Below are positions 8,715 to 16,922 of a DNA stretch of 64,000 bases, in pieces (position 1 is the first letter of the stretch; each line of letters begins with the position of its first letter). The stretch is from JACPYG01 sp964356545 (GTDB taxonomy: Bacteria > Patescibacteriota > Minisyncoccia > Minisyncoccales > Staskawiczbacteraceae). The stretch covers positions 1 through 64,000 of the forward strand of contig CAYHHX010000001.1 of assembly GCA_964356545.1 (NCBI GenBank), in the 5' to 3' direction. The position numbers and the translations under genes are program-made. The notes under the pieces were generated by a model. The model ran no database searches. It was not told where the DNA came from and saw only the letters and a program-made list of their open reading frames with translations.

Positions 8715-9329
8715 ATGACAAAGCTCGTGACCGCATCGCAACAGCTCATGACCGACGGCCAGATCGACAACATCGTCGACAAGTTTCGTGCCGCCCTCCG
8801 CAAGCATCGTTCTGAGATTTCCTTGAACATTGCCCAGGAGATCGTCGGTATTGAGAACCTCGGCATGGAGTGCTACGAGCCGATTCGTAAGCATGTGGAA
8901 GCTCGGAGTAATCAGATTGTTCGTATCGTCAATGTCAATCGTATTCGTAGTGCGTAGGCAGCGCTCAATGCCACTGGTTGTGTGCAGTACATCGACCGTA
9001 AGGTCGTGGACAGCATGCCACGCGGCGAAGGCAAAGAAGTCGAAGTCGTATTCTTCAACCTCGGCCGATACATCAGCGACGCCGACCTCGACAAGGAGTA
9101 CGAACTGCTTGGTTTCAAACCAGCAGATCCCTACTCTTTGTCCGCAGTCAACGAAGAAGATCAGGCATTTGCCGACACCAAGCCCAACGCCACTCATTGG
9201 AAGGACGAGAATGGCAAGTTGTGTTATGCCGCCTTCGACCGGTGGTTCGGCGTCGAGCGGTACGTGCGTGTCCGCCGCTTCGGCATTGGCTGGCGTGGCC
9301 ACTGGTGGTTTGCTGGCGTCAGCAAGTAA
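8715..9329 (+). pseudogene. conserved hypothetical gene split by an in-frame TAG codon
   Basis: ATG at 8715 follows a good SD (AAAGGATG). The frame runs 80 codons to TAG at 8955-8957 and then continues in the same frame without a further stop for 123 codons to TAA at 9329. Both halves share the same GC-richer codon use and look like one protein, ending with Trp/Arg-rich text (WRGHWWFAGVSK). Other genes here end in TAG, so recoding of TAG is unlikely genome-wide. The simplest reading is a CAG-to-TAG nonsense mutation; read-through or a sequencing error remain possible. I recall similar small proteins in Parcubacteria, but function is unknown. It is its own transcription unit with promoter, leader hairpin and terminator. 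Confidence 0.7.
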
Positions 9330-9404
9330 TCTTCAGGTCGTTCAGACTCTGAGAGTCTTCAGACTCGAAGAGTTGCCCTTGGTTTCTTGAACCTTCGGCA
9401 ACAA

Positions 9405-9444
9405 AGTCCTGTTTTGCAATTGCAAAACAGGACTTCTTTTTTTT
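9405..9444 (+). terminator. Rho-independent terminator
   Basis: A perfect 30-nt palindrome (arms AGTCCTGTTTTGCAA) is followed by TCTTTTTTTT. Confidence 0.92.
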
Positions 9445-9465
9445 GTTTCAATATGATAATATAAT

Positions 9466-9600
9466 AATCGGATAGTAGGCTATTATCAAGTCTGCGGTCA
9501 AGGCTTCAGACAACCCAATTCCATATTTCAGGATTGTGTAGATCGGCCTCCTAAAACATGGCAACACAAAGAAGATTAAAGGTGTGGTCTTAAAATTATA
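9466..9600 (+). ncRNA. possible structured RNA between terminator and rnpB
   Basis: No ORF of note lies here. The stretch can fold into a short helix AGGCU/GGCCU that encloses two hairpins, GUCUG/CAGAC and CAAUUCC/GGAUUG. A possible -10 (TATAAT, 9460-9465) lies just upstream but has no good -35. No known RNA family is recognised. Confidence 0.25.
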
Positions 9601-9618
9601 CAGTCAAAACTTTATTGC

Positions 9619-9647
9619 TTGACAAAGGTGTTTTTAATTAGTACTAT
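9619..9647 (+). promoter_or_regulatory. rnpB promoter
   Basis: TTGACA (9619-9624), a 17-bp spacer and TACTAT (9642-9647), placed so that transcription would start at the 5' strand of RNase P helix P1. Confidence 0.75.
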
Positions 9648-9652
9648 ATAAA

Positions 9653-10100
9653 TATCTTAACAAGATGAGTGATTGCTCTTTATTAAATTGAGGAGAGGAA
9701 AGTCCGAACACCATCCTGAACTGATTTATCAGTGAAGGATAAAATAGTAGTGGCTAACAGCCATCCATAGTAATATGCGAGGTGCGAACAGTGACGCCGA
9801 GTTTCGAAAGAAACAAGGCACCGAGTATATAAATTTATTTATGTGCGAGGTGAATTCAACTGAAAAGTTGAAGTGAAACGGCTAAATCCTTATTGGGTGC
9901 AAGAACAAAGTCCCGCCCCCTAAGCAGTTAATTTTTATCAGGAAAAACCTGAGAGAGCTCTAATAGATATATTTTTTTGAGTTCTTGAATTACAGCATAG
10001 GGGGCGGGATTAAAAGTAGTTCGCTTGAATCAAGAAGTAATTCTTGGTCTAGACAGATAATCACATAAAACAGAATTCGGCTTACGGTCTTGTTAAGATA
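9653..10100 (+). ncRNA. rnpB: RNase P RNA, bacterial type A-like
   Basis: The catalytic RNA that matures tRNA 5' ends. Conserved blocks are present in order: GAGGAAAGTCCGAACACC (P4/CR-I), ACAGTGACGCCGAG, GTGAAACGGCTAAATCC, AGACAGATAATCAC (CR-V, pairing for P4) and CAGAATTCGGCTTA. The ends pair as helix P1 (TATCTTAACAAGA with TCTTGTTAAGATA). An 11-bp GC-rich stem (CCCGCCCCCT near 9912 with its complement near 10000) closes an insertion of about 100 nt in the P15-P17 area. The tRNA genes in this window do not encode CCA, so tRNA tail contacts cannot be with a gene-encoded CCA. Confidence 0.95.
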
Positions 10101-10133
10101 ACTAAAAACAGAGAATTTATCTCTGTTTTTAGT
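10101..10133 (+). terminator. rnpB terminator
   Basis: ACTAAAAACAGAG and CTCTGTTTTTAGT form a 13-bp stem with a 7-nt loop directly after helix P1; the T-rich tract is in the 3' arm. Confidence 0.8.
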
Positions 10134-10192
10134 TTATAAAAGAGAGATAAAAGAATTGTAAAATCTAAAAAAAAAGATTAATATAAAAAACT

Positions 10193-10888
10193 ATGGAGTT
10201 AAATCCAAATCCAGGTAAAAATTTAATCATTGAAGTTGATGGTAGAAAATTTGCCAGGTATCCTGTACGGACAAAATTAATAACACCAGAAGACAAAGAC
10301 ATCTCTTTGATTGTTAAAGAATATGTGGCCTTGCACCTTATGCCAAAAGATATTGTTTTTATAAGCGAAAAAGCTGTTTCTGTAACTCAGGGCAGGTCTT
10401 ATCCTAAGAAAGAAATCATTACGACAAAAATGGCAAATTTTTTATCGCGTTTTGTAACAAAAACTCCAATTGGCATAGGACTAGGGTCGCCTGAAACAAT
10501 GCAGTTGGCTATTGAAGAAGTAGGATTATTAAGAATTTTAGTAGCTTCTTTTTTTGGATATTTTTTTAAAATTTTTAATATTAAAGGAGTGTTTTATATA
10601 ATAGCAGGAAGTAAAGTAAGGTCTATTGATGGAGCGGTTGAATATGCTATACCGCCATATAATACTTATGTTTCAAAGGGTCCGCTAAAAGCAAATAAGG
10701 TGGCAGAAAAAATTTCAGAAGTATTGAAAACGCCTGTTGTTATTGTTGACGCAAATGATTTTGGAGTAAATATTTTAGGGATTAGTCAAGGTATTGATAA
10801 AAAATTAATCGCTAAAATTATTAAAGATAATCCTTTGGGGCAGTCAGATGAGCAAACTCCCATAGGCATTATCCGGGAAATTTTTTAA
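10193..10888 (+). CDS. CofE-like (F420-0:gamma-glutamyl ligase family) protein
   Basis: 231 residues. The text resembles the F420-0:gamma-glutamyl ligase family, with IIEVDGRKFARYPVRT, FISEKAVSVTQGR (family pattern around SEK) and a C-terminal half with VVIVDANDF (metal-site Asp). Family members add Glu to F420-0 through amide bonds. No other F420 genes are seen, and candidate-phyla genomes often carry this gene alone, so the real acceptor may be different. It is followed by a GNAT gene 7 bp later. Confidence 0.75.
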   Translation: MELNPNPGKNLIIEVDGRKFARYPVRTKLITPEDKDISLIVKEYVALHLMPKDIVFISEKAVSVTQGRSYPKKEIITTKMANFLSRFVTKTPIGIGLGSPETMQLAIEEVGLLRILVASFFGYFFKIFNIKGVFYIIAGSKVRSIDGAVEYAIPPYNTYVSKGPLKANKVAEKISEVLKTPVVIVDANDFGVNILGISQGIDKKLIAKIIKDNPLGQSDEQTPIGIIREIF

Positions 10889-10895
10889 AATAATA

Positions 10896-11324
10896 ATGTT
10901 ACGACAAGCAGAATTAAAAGATAAAGAAAAAATTTTAGATATTGTAAATGAATTATCTTTGGATATCTCCGATTTTATTTGGGACAAAGAAGAATTTGTG
11001 GATAAGCAAATTAAAAATGAAGAATATTTTATTATGGAAGATGAAGATAGATTAGTGGGGGTTATGAGCTTGCGCCAGCGGAGCAATAAGGTAAGCATTG
11101 AAACATTGGCGGTTAAGAAAGAATTTCAATCTAAGGGATTTGGTAGCAAATTTATAGAATTTGCCAAGCAATTTACTAAAGAGAGAGGATTTAAAGTGTT
11201 GCACGCCTATTCTTTTAGTGAGTACCAAGCCACTGATTTCTATTTAAAAAAAGGTTTTAAGGTTTTGGACCATGCGGGATATTATAAAAATCATAAATAC
11301 GACTGTTTTGAATTAACATTATAA
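10896..11324 (+). CDS. GNAT family N-acetyltransferase
   Basis: 142 residues. The acetyl-CoA-binding motif A is visible as FQSKGFGSKFIEFAKQ (Q/R-x-x-G-x-G), preceded by the beta-strand VSIETLAVKKE. The C-terminal YSFSEYQATDFYLKKGF is the usual GNAT ending where the strand aligns a Tyr. The substrate is not predictable. Short distances to both neighbours suggest a common transcript from the CofE-like gene through murJ. Confidence 0.85.
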   Translation: MLRQAELKDKEKILDIVNELSLDISDFIWDKEEFVDKQIKNEEYFIMEDEDRLVGVMSLRQRSNKVSIETLAVKKEFQSKGFGSKFIEFAKQFTKERGFKVLHAYSFSEYQATDFYLKKGFKVLDHAGYYKNHKYDCFELTL

Positions 11325-11332
11325 TTTTTATC

Positions 11333-13000
11333 GTGATAAAAAAATTACTTAATATCCAAACAAAAAGCGTCAGTTTTGCCTCTTTAATTTTGGCAGGATC
11401 TTATTTTTTTTCCGCATTATTAGGATTGTTAAGAGACCGTCTTTTAGCTGGTAAATTTGGTGCGGGTAATGAATTAGACGTATATTATACTGCTTTCACT
11501 ATTCCCGATTTTATTGTTTTAATTTTAATTTTTGGCGCGATATCGTCAGCAATTGTTCCCATATTTACTTCTTATATTAATAAATCAAAAGAAGAGGCAT
11601 GGCATTATACTTCAGCCCTTTTAAATGTATTTTTAGTTTTTTTAATTATTACTTGTTTATTTTTTATAATCTTTACCCCCTTTTTTGTATCGTTAATTGC
11701 GCCGGGATTTTCAGAAAGTAAAAAGGAAATGACGGTAACACTGATGAGAATAATGTTTTTGAGCCCTATACTTTTAGGTACCAGTAATATCATTAGCGGT
11801 ATTTTACAAGTGTTTCATAGATTTTTAGCTACCGCATTGGCGCCTTTAATGTACAACCTCGGGATTATTATTGGTATTGTATTTTTTACTCCAAAGCTTG
11901 GTTTGACAGGCCTTGCATGGGGGGTAGTGCTGGGCGGGATATTACACCTTTCAATACAGATTCCGGCTATTTTACACTCTGGATTCAAGTATACGCCTTT
12001 TAAGCCAGGTCAAAAAAAACTTGATATAAAGCACCCAGGGGTTATAAAAACAATAAAATTAATGCTGCCAAGGTCGCTAGGCTTAGGAGCTAGCCAATTT
12101 AATAATATTACTATCACGGCTATTGCATCTACTCTGGCCACTGGCAGTGTAGCCATATTTAATTTAGCAAATAATCTGGGTTCTATTTTAGTAAATGCTA
12201 TTGCTATTTCACTTTCAACCGCTATTTTCCCAAAAATGTCTTTAGCGTATTTAAGAGAAGATAAAAGAGAATTTGAAAAAAAGTTTTCTTCGGCGCTTCG
12301 CCAAATATTATTTCTAATTATCCCAATTAGTATTTTATTGTTTATTTTAAGGGCACAAATAATAAGAGTGGTATTTGGAACTGGTAAATTTGATTGGCTT
12401 GATACAAGACTTACTGCTGCCTGCCTTGGTATTTTTAGCGTAGGATTATTTGCCCAGGGCATTATTTTTATTTTATCAAAAACTTTTTACGCCGCCCACA
12501 ACACAAAAATTCCCGCATGGATAAGTTTTATTGCTGTTGTTTTTAACATTTCTGCTAGTATTTTTTTTGTTAAGCTTTTAAATGCTTCCGGAACATTTTT
12601 TAATTTTATGCAAAATATATTAAGGCTTGAAGGCATACATAATATTAGTATAGTCGGGTTGTCGCTGGCATATTCAATTACCGTAATTTTTCAAGCCAGT
12701 TTACTTTTATATTTCCTTTATAAAAAATATAAAACATTCAGGATAAAAGAAATATTAGGTTCTGTGTATAAAATTTTATTATCAAGCGCAATAATGGTAA
12801 TTTTTGTGCTTTTGGTCAGACAATCATTGGTAAATTATAATTTTATCCAATTGCAGACATTTTTCGGGGTATTTATGCAGCTCGTAATATCGGGCACAGT
12901 TGGCGCATTTTTTTATATTATTACCGCTTACTTTTTCAAATCACCTGAATTAAAAACAATTAAAGAGTCTTTTTTTAATGGAAAATCAAAACCAAATTAG
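11333..13000 (+). CDS. murJ: lipid II flippase MurJ (MviN family)
   Basis: 555 residues with about 14 hydrophobic segments. The N-terminus carries the family signature LLGLLRDRLLAGKFGAGNELDVYYTAFTIPDF in which LRDR and the DVYxxAFxIP pattern are diagnostic. It moves lipid-linked peptidoglycan precursor across the cytoplasmic membrane. Translation starts at GTG (11333), 8 bp after the GNAT stop; no upstream ATG fits. It overlaps lepA by 23 bp in another frame. Confidence 0.92.
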   Translation: MIKKLLNIQTKSVSFASLILAGSYFFSALLGLLRDRLLAGKFGAGNELDVYYTAFTIPDFIVLILIFGAISSAIVPIFTSYINKSKEEAWHYTSALLNVFLVFLIITCLFFIIFTPFFVSLIAPGFSESKKEMTVTLMRIMFLSPILLGTSNIISGILQVFHRFLATALAPLMYNLGIIIGIVFFTPKLGLTGLAWGVVLGGILHLSIQIPAILHSGFKYTPFKPGQKKLDIKHPGVIKTIKLMLPRSLGLGASQFNNITITAIASTLATGSVAIFNLANNLGSILVNAIAISLSTAIFPKMSLAYLREDKREFEKKFSSALRQILFLIIPISILLFILRAQIIRVVFGTGKFDWLDTRLTAACLGIFSVGLFAQGIIFILSKTFYAAHNTKIPAWISFIAVVFNISASIFFVKLLNASGTFFNFMQNILRLEGIHNISIVGLSLAYSITVIFQASLLLYFLYKKYKTFRIKEILGSVYKILLSSAIMVIFVLLVRQSLVNYNFIQLQTFFGVFMQLVISGTVGAFFYIITAYFFKSPELKTIKESFFNGKSKPN

Positions 13001-14783
13001 AAACTTTTCAATAATTGCTCATATAGACCATGGTAAATCAACATTAGCTGACCGTCTTTTGGAGTTGACCCATACAATAGAATCTAAAAAAATGAAACCT
13101 CAATTTTTAGATAGCATGGAATTAGAAAGAGAGAAGGGAATTACAATAAAATTAAAATCAATCCGAATGAACTATAATTATTTGGGTGCAGATTATATTT
13201 TGAATTTAGTTGATACTCCGGGGCATGTTGATTTTACTTATGAAGTTTCCAGGTCACTCGCCGCCGTTGAAGGAACTGTGCTATTGGTGGATGCTGGCCA
13301 AGGAATACAGGCTCAAACTTTGGCAAATTTAGAATTAGCAAAAAAACAAAACTTAATAATTATTCCGGTTATAAATAAAATTGATTTACCACAGGCAAAA
13401 ATAGAAGAAGTCGTTGAAGAATTAGTTAATCTTTTAAAAATTGACGAAAGTGAAATTTTGAAAATTTCTGCTAAAACTGGAGAAAATATTGAGCAGGTTT
13501 TAAAAGCTGTGATTGAACGGATCCCGGCTCCAAAAAAAGAAAATTTAGAAAAACCATTTAGAGCTTTAATTTTTGATTCAGATTACGACGCTTTTAAGGG
13601 AATTATTGCTTTTATTAGAGTTGTAGACGGTGAAATTGAAAACAATCAAAAAATTAAACTTTTTGCATCTAATACTCCAGCAGAAATAAAAGAATTGGGT
13701 TATTTTAATCCAGGCCGTTCTCCTCAAAATAGACTTTACGCAGGTGAAATAGGATATATTGCCACTGGCATTAAAGAGCCAGGGAAAGTTAGGGCAGGAG
13801 ATACTATTATAAAACTTCAATTTCCGAGTCTCAATATTGAGCCATTACCAGGATATCATGAACCAAGGCCAATGGTTTTTGCCAGTTTTTATCCAGAAGA
13901 TCCAGACGATTTTGATTTATTAAAGGACGCTTTATCAAAATTAAAACTCAATGATCCAGCCTTAACTTTTGAGCCAGAAAAAAAAGAGGCGTTAGGCAGG
14001 GGATTCACAGTTGGGTTTTTAGGAACTTTGCATGTTGAAATTGTGGCGGAAAGATTAAGGCGGGAATTTAATTTGAATTTGGTAATTTCAACGCCATCTG
14101 TTGTTTTTAAAATTATTGATATTAATGGAGCGGAAAAATTTATTTATTCGGCTTCCGATTGGCCAGATGCAAGTAAAATTAAGGAAACTCAAGAACCATG
14201 GGTTTTGTTGGAGATAATAACTCCGTCTACATATTTGGGTAAATTAATGGAAATTTTAAAAAATCTTAACGGTATTTATGTTGATACGCAATACCTTTCT
14301 ACTGAAAGGGCAATTATAATTTATGAAATTCCTTTAAGAGGAGTTGTGACCGGGCTCTATGATAAAATAAAGAGCATAAGTCAGGGTTATGCGTCAATGA
14401 ATTATAAAATGTCGGGATTAAAACCAGCTAAATTAGTGAAAATGGAAATTTGGATTGCAGGTAAAAAAGAAGAAGCTTTATCAAAAATTATTTCTGAAAA
14501 TGAGGCTCATAAAGAAGGTAAGTTTGTTGTTGAAAAACTAAAAGAAGTTTTAGAGCCAGAACAATTTTCTGTTGCTTTGCAGGCAGTTGTTTCCGGTAAA
14601 GTTTTGGCCAGAGAAACAATTAAGGCTCGTAGAAAAGATGTGACTGGTTATTTGTATGGAGGCGATATTACCAGAAAAAGAAAGCTTTTAGAAAAACAAA
14701 AAAAGGGTAAAAAGTTAATGAAAGGCAAGGGTACAGTGCAAGTTCCAACAAAAGCATTTTTAGAGATATTTAAGAATCAGTAA
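12978..14783 (+). CDS. lepA: elongation factor 4 (LepA) GTPase
   Basis: 601 residues, the normal length. G1 AHIDHGKST is near residue 14, followed by LELEREKGITIK (switch I), DTPGHVDF (G3) and NKIDLP (G4). The EF-4-specific C-terminal domain is present (GYASMNYKMSG, SGKVLARETIKARRKDVTGYLYGGDITRKRKLLEKQKKGKK region, ending in the basic tail). It binds ribosomes and promotes back-translocation or recovery of stalled complexes. The start lies inside the 3' end of murJ. A tRNA promoter follows at once. Confidence 0.97.
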   Translation: MENQNQIRNFSIIAHIDHGKSTLADRLLELTHTIESKKMKPQFLDSMELEREKGITIKLKSIRMNYNYLGADYILNLVDTPGHVDFTYEVSRSLAAVEGTVLLVDAGQGIQAQTLANLELAKKQNLIIIPVINKIDLPQAKIEEVVEELVNLLKIDESEILKISAKTGENIEQVLKAVIERIPAPKKENLEKPFRALIFDSDYDAFKGIIAFIRVVDGEIENNQKIKLFASNTPAEIKELGYFNPGRSPQNRLYAGEIGYIATGIKEPGKVRAGDTIIKLQFPSLNIEPLPGYHEPRPMVFASFYPEDPDDFDLLKDALSKLKLNDPALTFEPEKKEALGRGFTVGFLGTLHVEIVAERLRREFNLNLVISTPSVVFKIIDINGAEKFIYSASDWPDASKIKETQEPWVLLEIITPSTYLGKLMEILKNLNGIYVDTQYLSTERAIIIYEIPLRGVVTGLYDKIKSISQGYASMNYKMSGLKPAKLVKMEIWIAGKKEEALSKIISENEAHKEGKFVVEKLKEVLEPEQFSVALQAVVSGKVLARETIKARRKDVTGYLYGGDITRKRKLLEKQKKGKKLMKGKGTVQVPTKAFLEIFKNQ

Positions 14784-14792
14784 TTTTTTTAG

Positions 14793-14820
14793 TTGATTTT
14801 ATCTATTTTTATGTTAGAAT
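14793..14820 (+). promoter_or_regulatory. promoter of the tRNA cluster
   Basis: TTGATT (14793-14798), a 16-bp spacer and TAGAAT (14815-14820). The transcript would begin just before a GGGGTGA/TCACCCC leader hairpin (14830-14847). Confidence 0.6.
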
Positions 14821-14853
14821 GATAAGACAGGGGTGAGGATTCACCCCATATAC

Positions 14854-14924
14854 AGCGCCTTGGAGGAGTAGTACCTCGGCAGTCTCATAAGCTGCAGGCC
14901 CCCGTGCAATTCGGGGAGGCGCAA
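14854..14924 (+). tRNA. atypical initiator-like tRNA-fMet (anticodon CAU)
   Basis: A 71-nt cloverleaf can be drawn by hand: acceptor AGCGCCU/AGGCGCA, D-stem GAGG/CCUC, anticodon stem GCAGU/GCUGC with loop CUCAUAA, T-stem CCCCG/CGGGG. Position 1-72 is an A-A mismatch and the D-stem has A11-U24; both are hallmarks of bacterial initiator tRNA. However, the D-loop AGUAGUA has A where G18 is expected, the T-loop UGCAAUU has G55 instead of U55, and the three G-C pairs of the initiator anticodon stem are absent. CCA is not encoded. It may be a divergent working initiator or a decayed copy. Confidence 0.6.
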
Positions 14925-14944
14925 CATTAAGGGTTATGGGATTA

Positions 14945-15017
14945 GCCGGGGTAGTTCAGTGGTTAGAACGCAGCACTCATAACGCTGAAGTCGTGGGTTC
15001 GATTCCCACCCTCGGCA
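14945..15017 (+). tRNA. tRNA with CAU anticodon (elongator Met, or Ile2 if lysidine-modified)
   Basis: 73 nt with a complete cloverleaf: GCCGGGG/CCUCGGC acceptor, GUUC/GAAC D-stem, CAGCA-CUCAUAA-CGCUG anticodon arm (a weak closing pair), GUGGG-UUCGAUU-CCCAC T-arm and discriminator A. CCA is not encoded. The sequence alone does not separate tRNA-Met from tRNA-Ile2. Confidence 0.9.
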
Positions 15018-15039
15018 CAAATTTGATAGATTTAATTTT

Positions 15040-15115
15040 GCGGGTGTAGTTCAGCCTGGTTTAGAATATTCCCCTGTCACGGGAAAGATCACGGGTTCAA
15101 ATCCCGTCACCCGCG
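15040..15115 (+). tRNA. tRNA-Asp (GUC)
   Basis: 76 nt: acceptor GCGGGUG/CACCCGC, anticodon arm UUCCC-CUGUCAC-GGGAA, T-arm ACGGG-UUCAAAU-CCCGU, discriminator G as expected for tRNA-Asp. CCA is not encoded. Confidence 0.95.
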
Positions 15116-15214
15116 CAAATTCCAGTTCGTTTATTTTTCCCTCGTAAAGTAGGTTCCAATATTTTATAGGACTATAGTACATTAGAGCCTTTTATCCCTA
15201 AAAAGCGTTTTTAG

Positions 15215-15243
15215 TTGCATTTTTGTTATAAAATAGGCAGAAT
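15215..15243 (+). promoter_or_regulatory. promoter-like box of ppa, shared with 41106 and 41635
   Basis: TTGCAT, a 17-bp spacer and CAGAAT. The spacer and flanks (TAAAA..AGGCA.AATA.AATAAT) also resemble two other upstream regions in this window. Confidence 0.5.
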
Positions 15244-15303
15244 AGAATAATGTGTTTTAAGATTAGTTTTATGATATAATTTCTTAAAACAAGAAAATAA
15301 AAT

Positions 15304-15810
15304 ATGAGTTACGAAAATGTACCATTTGGCGCTCCTGAAAAGTTTAATGTCGTGGTTGAAATCCAAAAAGGTGGCCAGGTGAAGTACGAATACGATGAAG
15401 CGTGGCATGAAATAAAAGTAAGTACTATTTTTAAAAATGGATTTTGTTTTCCGTTTGACTATGGATATGTGCCACAGACTCGTGGTGGAGATGGTGACCA
15501 GCTTGATGTATTTGTATTGGGCTCACAGTCTGTTCAAATGGGGGCGGTTGTTGAATGTCGTTCGATTGGAATGATTGAGTTAATTGATAGGGGTGAAAAA
15601 GATGATAAAATTTTAGCAATTCCTTTGAATGATTTAGGTTTTGAGAATATTAAAACATTAGAAGATTTACCTTTTGACTACAAATCTATTTTCGAAACAT
15701 TTTTTAAAGAGTTAGCGATTCAAAGGAATAAGACAATGGAAATTAGGGGGTATAAAGATAAATCAGTTGCAATCGAAGAATTAAAAATGGCACACAAAAA
15801 TTTTAAATAA
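15304..15810 (+). CDS. ppa: inorganic pyrophosphatase
   Basis: 168 residues. Hydrolyses pyrophosphate to drive biosynthesis. Family I motifs are seen: VVVEIQKGGQVKYEYD (substrate Lys and Glu), FPFDYGYVPQTRGGDGDQLDVFVLG (the active-site Asp cluster DGDQLD) and KDDKILAIP. Length is that of bacterial type I enzymes. A deoxyribosyltransferase-like gene follows 3 bp later. Confidence 0.92.
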   Translation: MSYENVPFGAPEKFNVVVEIQKGGQVKYEYDEAWHEIKVSTIFKNGFCFPFDYGYVPQTRGGDGDQLDVFVLGSQSVQMGAVVECRSIGMIELIDRGEKDDKILAIPLNDLGFENIKTLEDLPFDYKSIFETFFKELAIQRNKTMEIRGYKDKSVAIEELKMAHKNFK

Positions 15811-15813
15811 ACT

Positions 15814-16287
15814 ATGAAAATAACAATTTGTGGCAGTATCGGTTTTTATCAGGAAATGGAATCAGCAAGAGATGAGCTTATTCAGCACGGACACGAAGTA
15901 AAAATACCAGAGCTTACTCTTGAAGTTCCGCAAGAGTTTGGCAGTGGTAAGAAAGTGTATTTTGGGCAGTATATTGAACAAAATGGAGGTATCGATGCAT
16001 TTCCTGCTGGACATGCAATATGGAATTTGAAAGAGGGGGCAATTAAAGATCATTATGAAAAAGTTGATTGGTGTGATGCTGTTTTAATCGTTAACCAAGA
16101 AAAGCGTGGTATTCAAGGATATGTCGGAGGTAATACTCTTATTGAGATTGGCGTTGCTTTTTACCTCAAAAAGAAAATATACATATTAAATCCAGTGTCT
16201 TCTGAACTTTCTTATAAGCAAGAGATTATGGGGATGAAACCAAAAATTTTAAATAATAATTTGAGTTTGATAAATCATGAAAATTAG
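15814..16287 (+). CDS. nucleoside 2-deoxyribosyltransferase-like protein
   Basis: 157 residues. The N-terminus MKITICGSIGF followed by a regular alternation, DWCDAVLIVN and the C-terminal GGNTLIEIGVAFYLKKKIYIL are typical of the deoxyribosyltransferase/DUF4406 Rossmann-like fold, where the Glu after GG-x-T is catalytic. It may process nucleosides or nucleotides. It overlaps the next Nudix gene by 11 bp, which fits a small nucleotide-handling operon with ppa. Confidence 0.8.
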   Translation: MKITICGSIGFYQEMESARDELIQHGHEVKIPELTLEVPQEFGSGKKVYFGQYIEQNGGIDAFPAGHAIWNLKEGAIKDHYEKVDWCDAVLIVNQEKRGIQGYVGGNTLIEIGVAFYLKKKIYILNPVSSELSYKQEIMGMKPKILNNNLSLINHEN

Positions 16288-16750
16288 AAATAAAGCCATT
16301 CCGGCAGTATATATTTTACTGGAAAAAGATGGAAAAGTTTTGCTTGGCAGGCGTTGTAATACCGGTTATCAAGACGGTAATTATCAGGTTCCTGCCGGCC
16401 ACGTCGAAGAAGGAGAATTACCAACAGAAGCTATTATTAGAGAGGCAAAAGAAGAAGTGAATGTGGATTTAAGTTTAAGTGGCATAGAATTAGTGCATGT
16501 AGGATATCGGCCAAAACATGACCCCAGCGGAGACCGTATAGATTTTTACTTTAAAGCCAAAAAATGGAGTGGAGAAATTAAAAACATGGAACCAGATAAG
16601 TGTGAAGACTTAAACTTTGTTTCTTGGGATAACCTGCCAGAAAACACAGTATTTCATGTTCATGAAGCATTTAAGTGTATTCAGAAGGGAGTATTTTATA
16701 ATGAAATTGGCATAGATTTTTTGAAAGAGAAGGGGCTTTATAGTCTTTAA
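16277..16750 (+). CDS. Nudix hydrolase
   Basis: 157 residues. The Nudix box is complete: G-HVEEG-E-LPTEAII-REAKEEVNV. The N-terminus AVYILLEKDGKVLLGRR and the later VHVGYRPKHDPSGDRIDFYF are usual for MutT-like small-molecule pyrophosphohydrolases. The substrate is not predictable. This is one of five Nudix genes in the window. Confidence 0.9.
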   Translation: MKIRNKAIPAVYILLEKDGKVLLGRRCNTGYQDGNYQVPAGHVEEGELPTEAIIREAKEEVNVDLSLSGIELVHVGYRPKHDPSGDRIDFYFKAKKWSGEIKNMEPDKCEDLNFVSWDNLPENTVFHVHEAFKCIQKGVFYNEIGIDFLKEKGLYSL

Positions 16751-16779
16751 ATGAAGGCGGATTATTGGACTAAATTTAT

Positions 16780-16836
16780 CATTTCCACATTCGGAAACTC
16801 ATTAATAAACCAAGTTCTAATGTTGGACCACTGGCT
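16780..16836 (+). repeat. dispersed repeat B, copy 1
   Basis: The text CATTCGGAAAC...AAACCAAGTTCTAATGTTGGACCACTG recurs at 61453-61555 with small changes. The 16751-17271 gap otherwise holds a terminator hairpin (CGGCA/TGCCG, then TCTTTTTT, 16925-16946), repeat A copy 1, the RAYT-type motif and the promoter of the next gene. Confidence 0.6.
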
Positions 16837-16922
16837 GTGCATACGCACAAGTCTGAACTCGTTTGATTGGTAGGAGGGCTTTTGTCCTTATTATCTCCGT
16901 TTTCAAACACTTATCAAATGTG

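Noticed and set aside
8955..8957. Reassignment of TAG to an amino acid
   Set aside because: Several confident genes end in TAG (for example at 443, 23646 and 28205), and no other gene has an internal TAG.
8679..9302. A long unbroken frame on the minus strand opposite the TAG-interrupted gene
   Set aside because: Promoter, SD, leader and terminator all point to the plus strand, and the plus-strand protein text is more natural (globular, Trp-rich end). The minus frame is a by-product of GC-richer codon use.
10193..10888. An F420 biosynthesis locus
   Set aside because: No other cof or fbi genes are nearby, so only family membership is claimed.
14830..14924. Signal recognition particle RNA
   Set aside because: The GGGGTGA hairpin and GC-rich arms looked like a small SRP RNA, but the SRP core motif is missing and the segment folds as a cloverleaf with a CAU anticodon.
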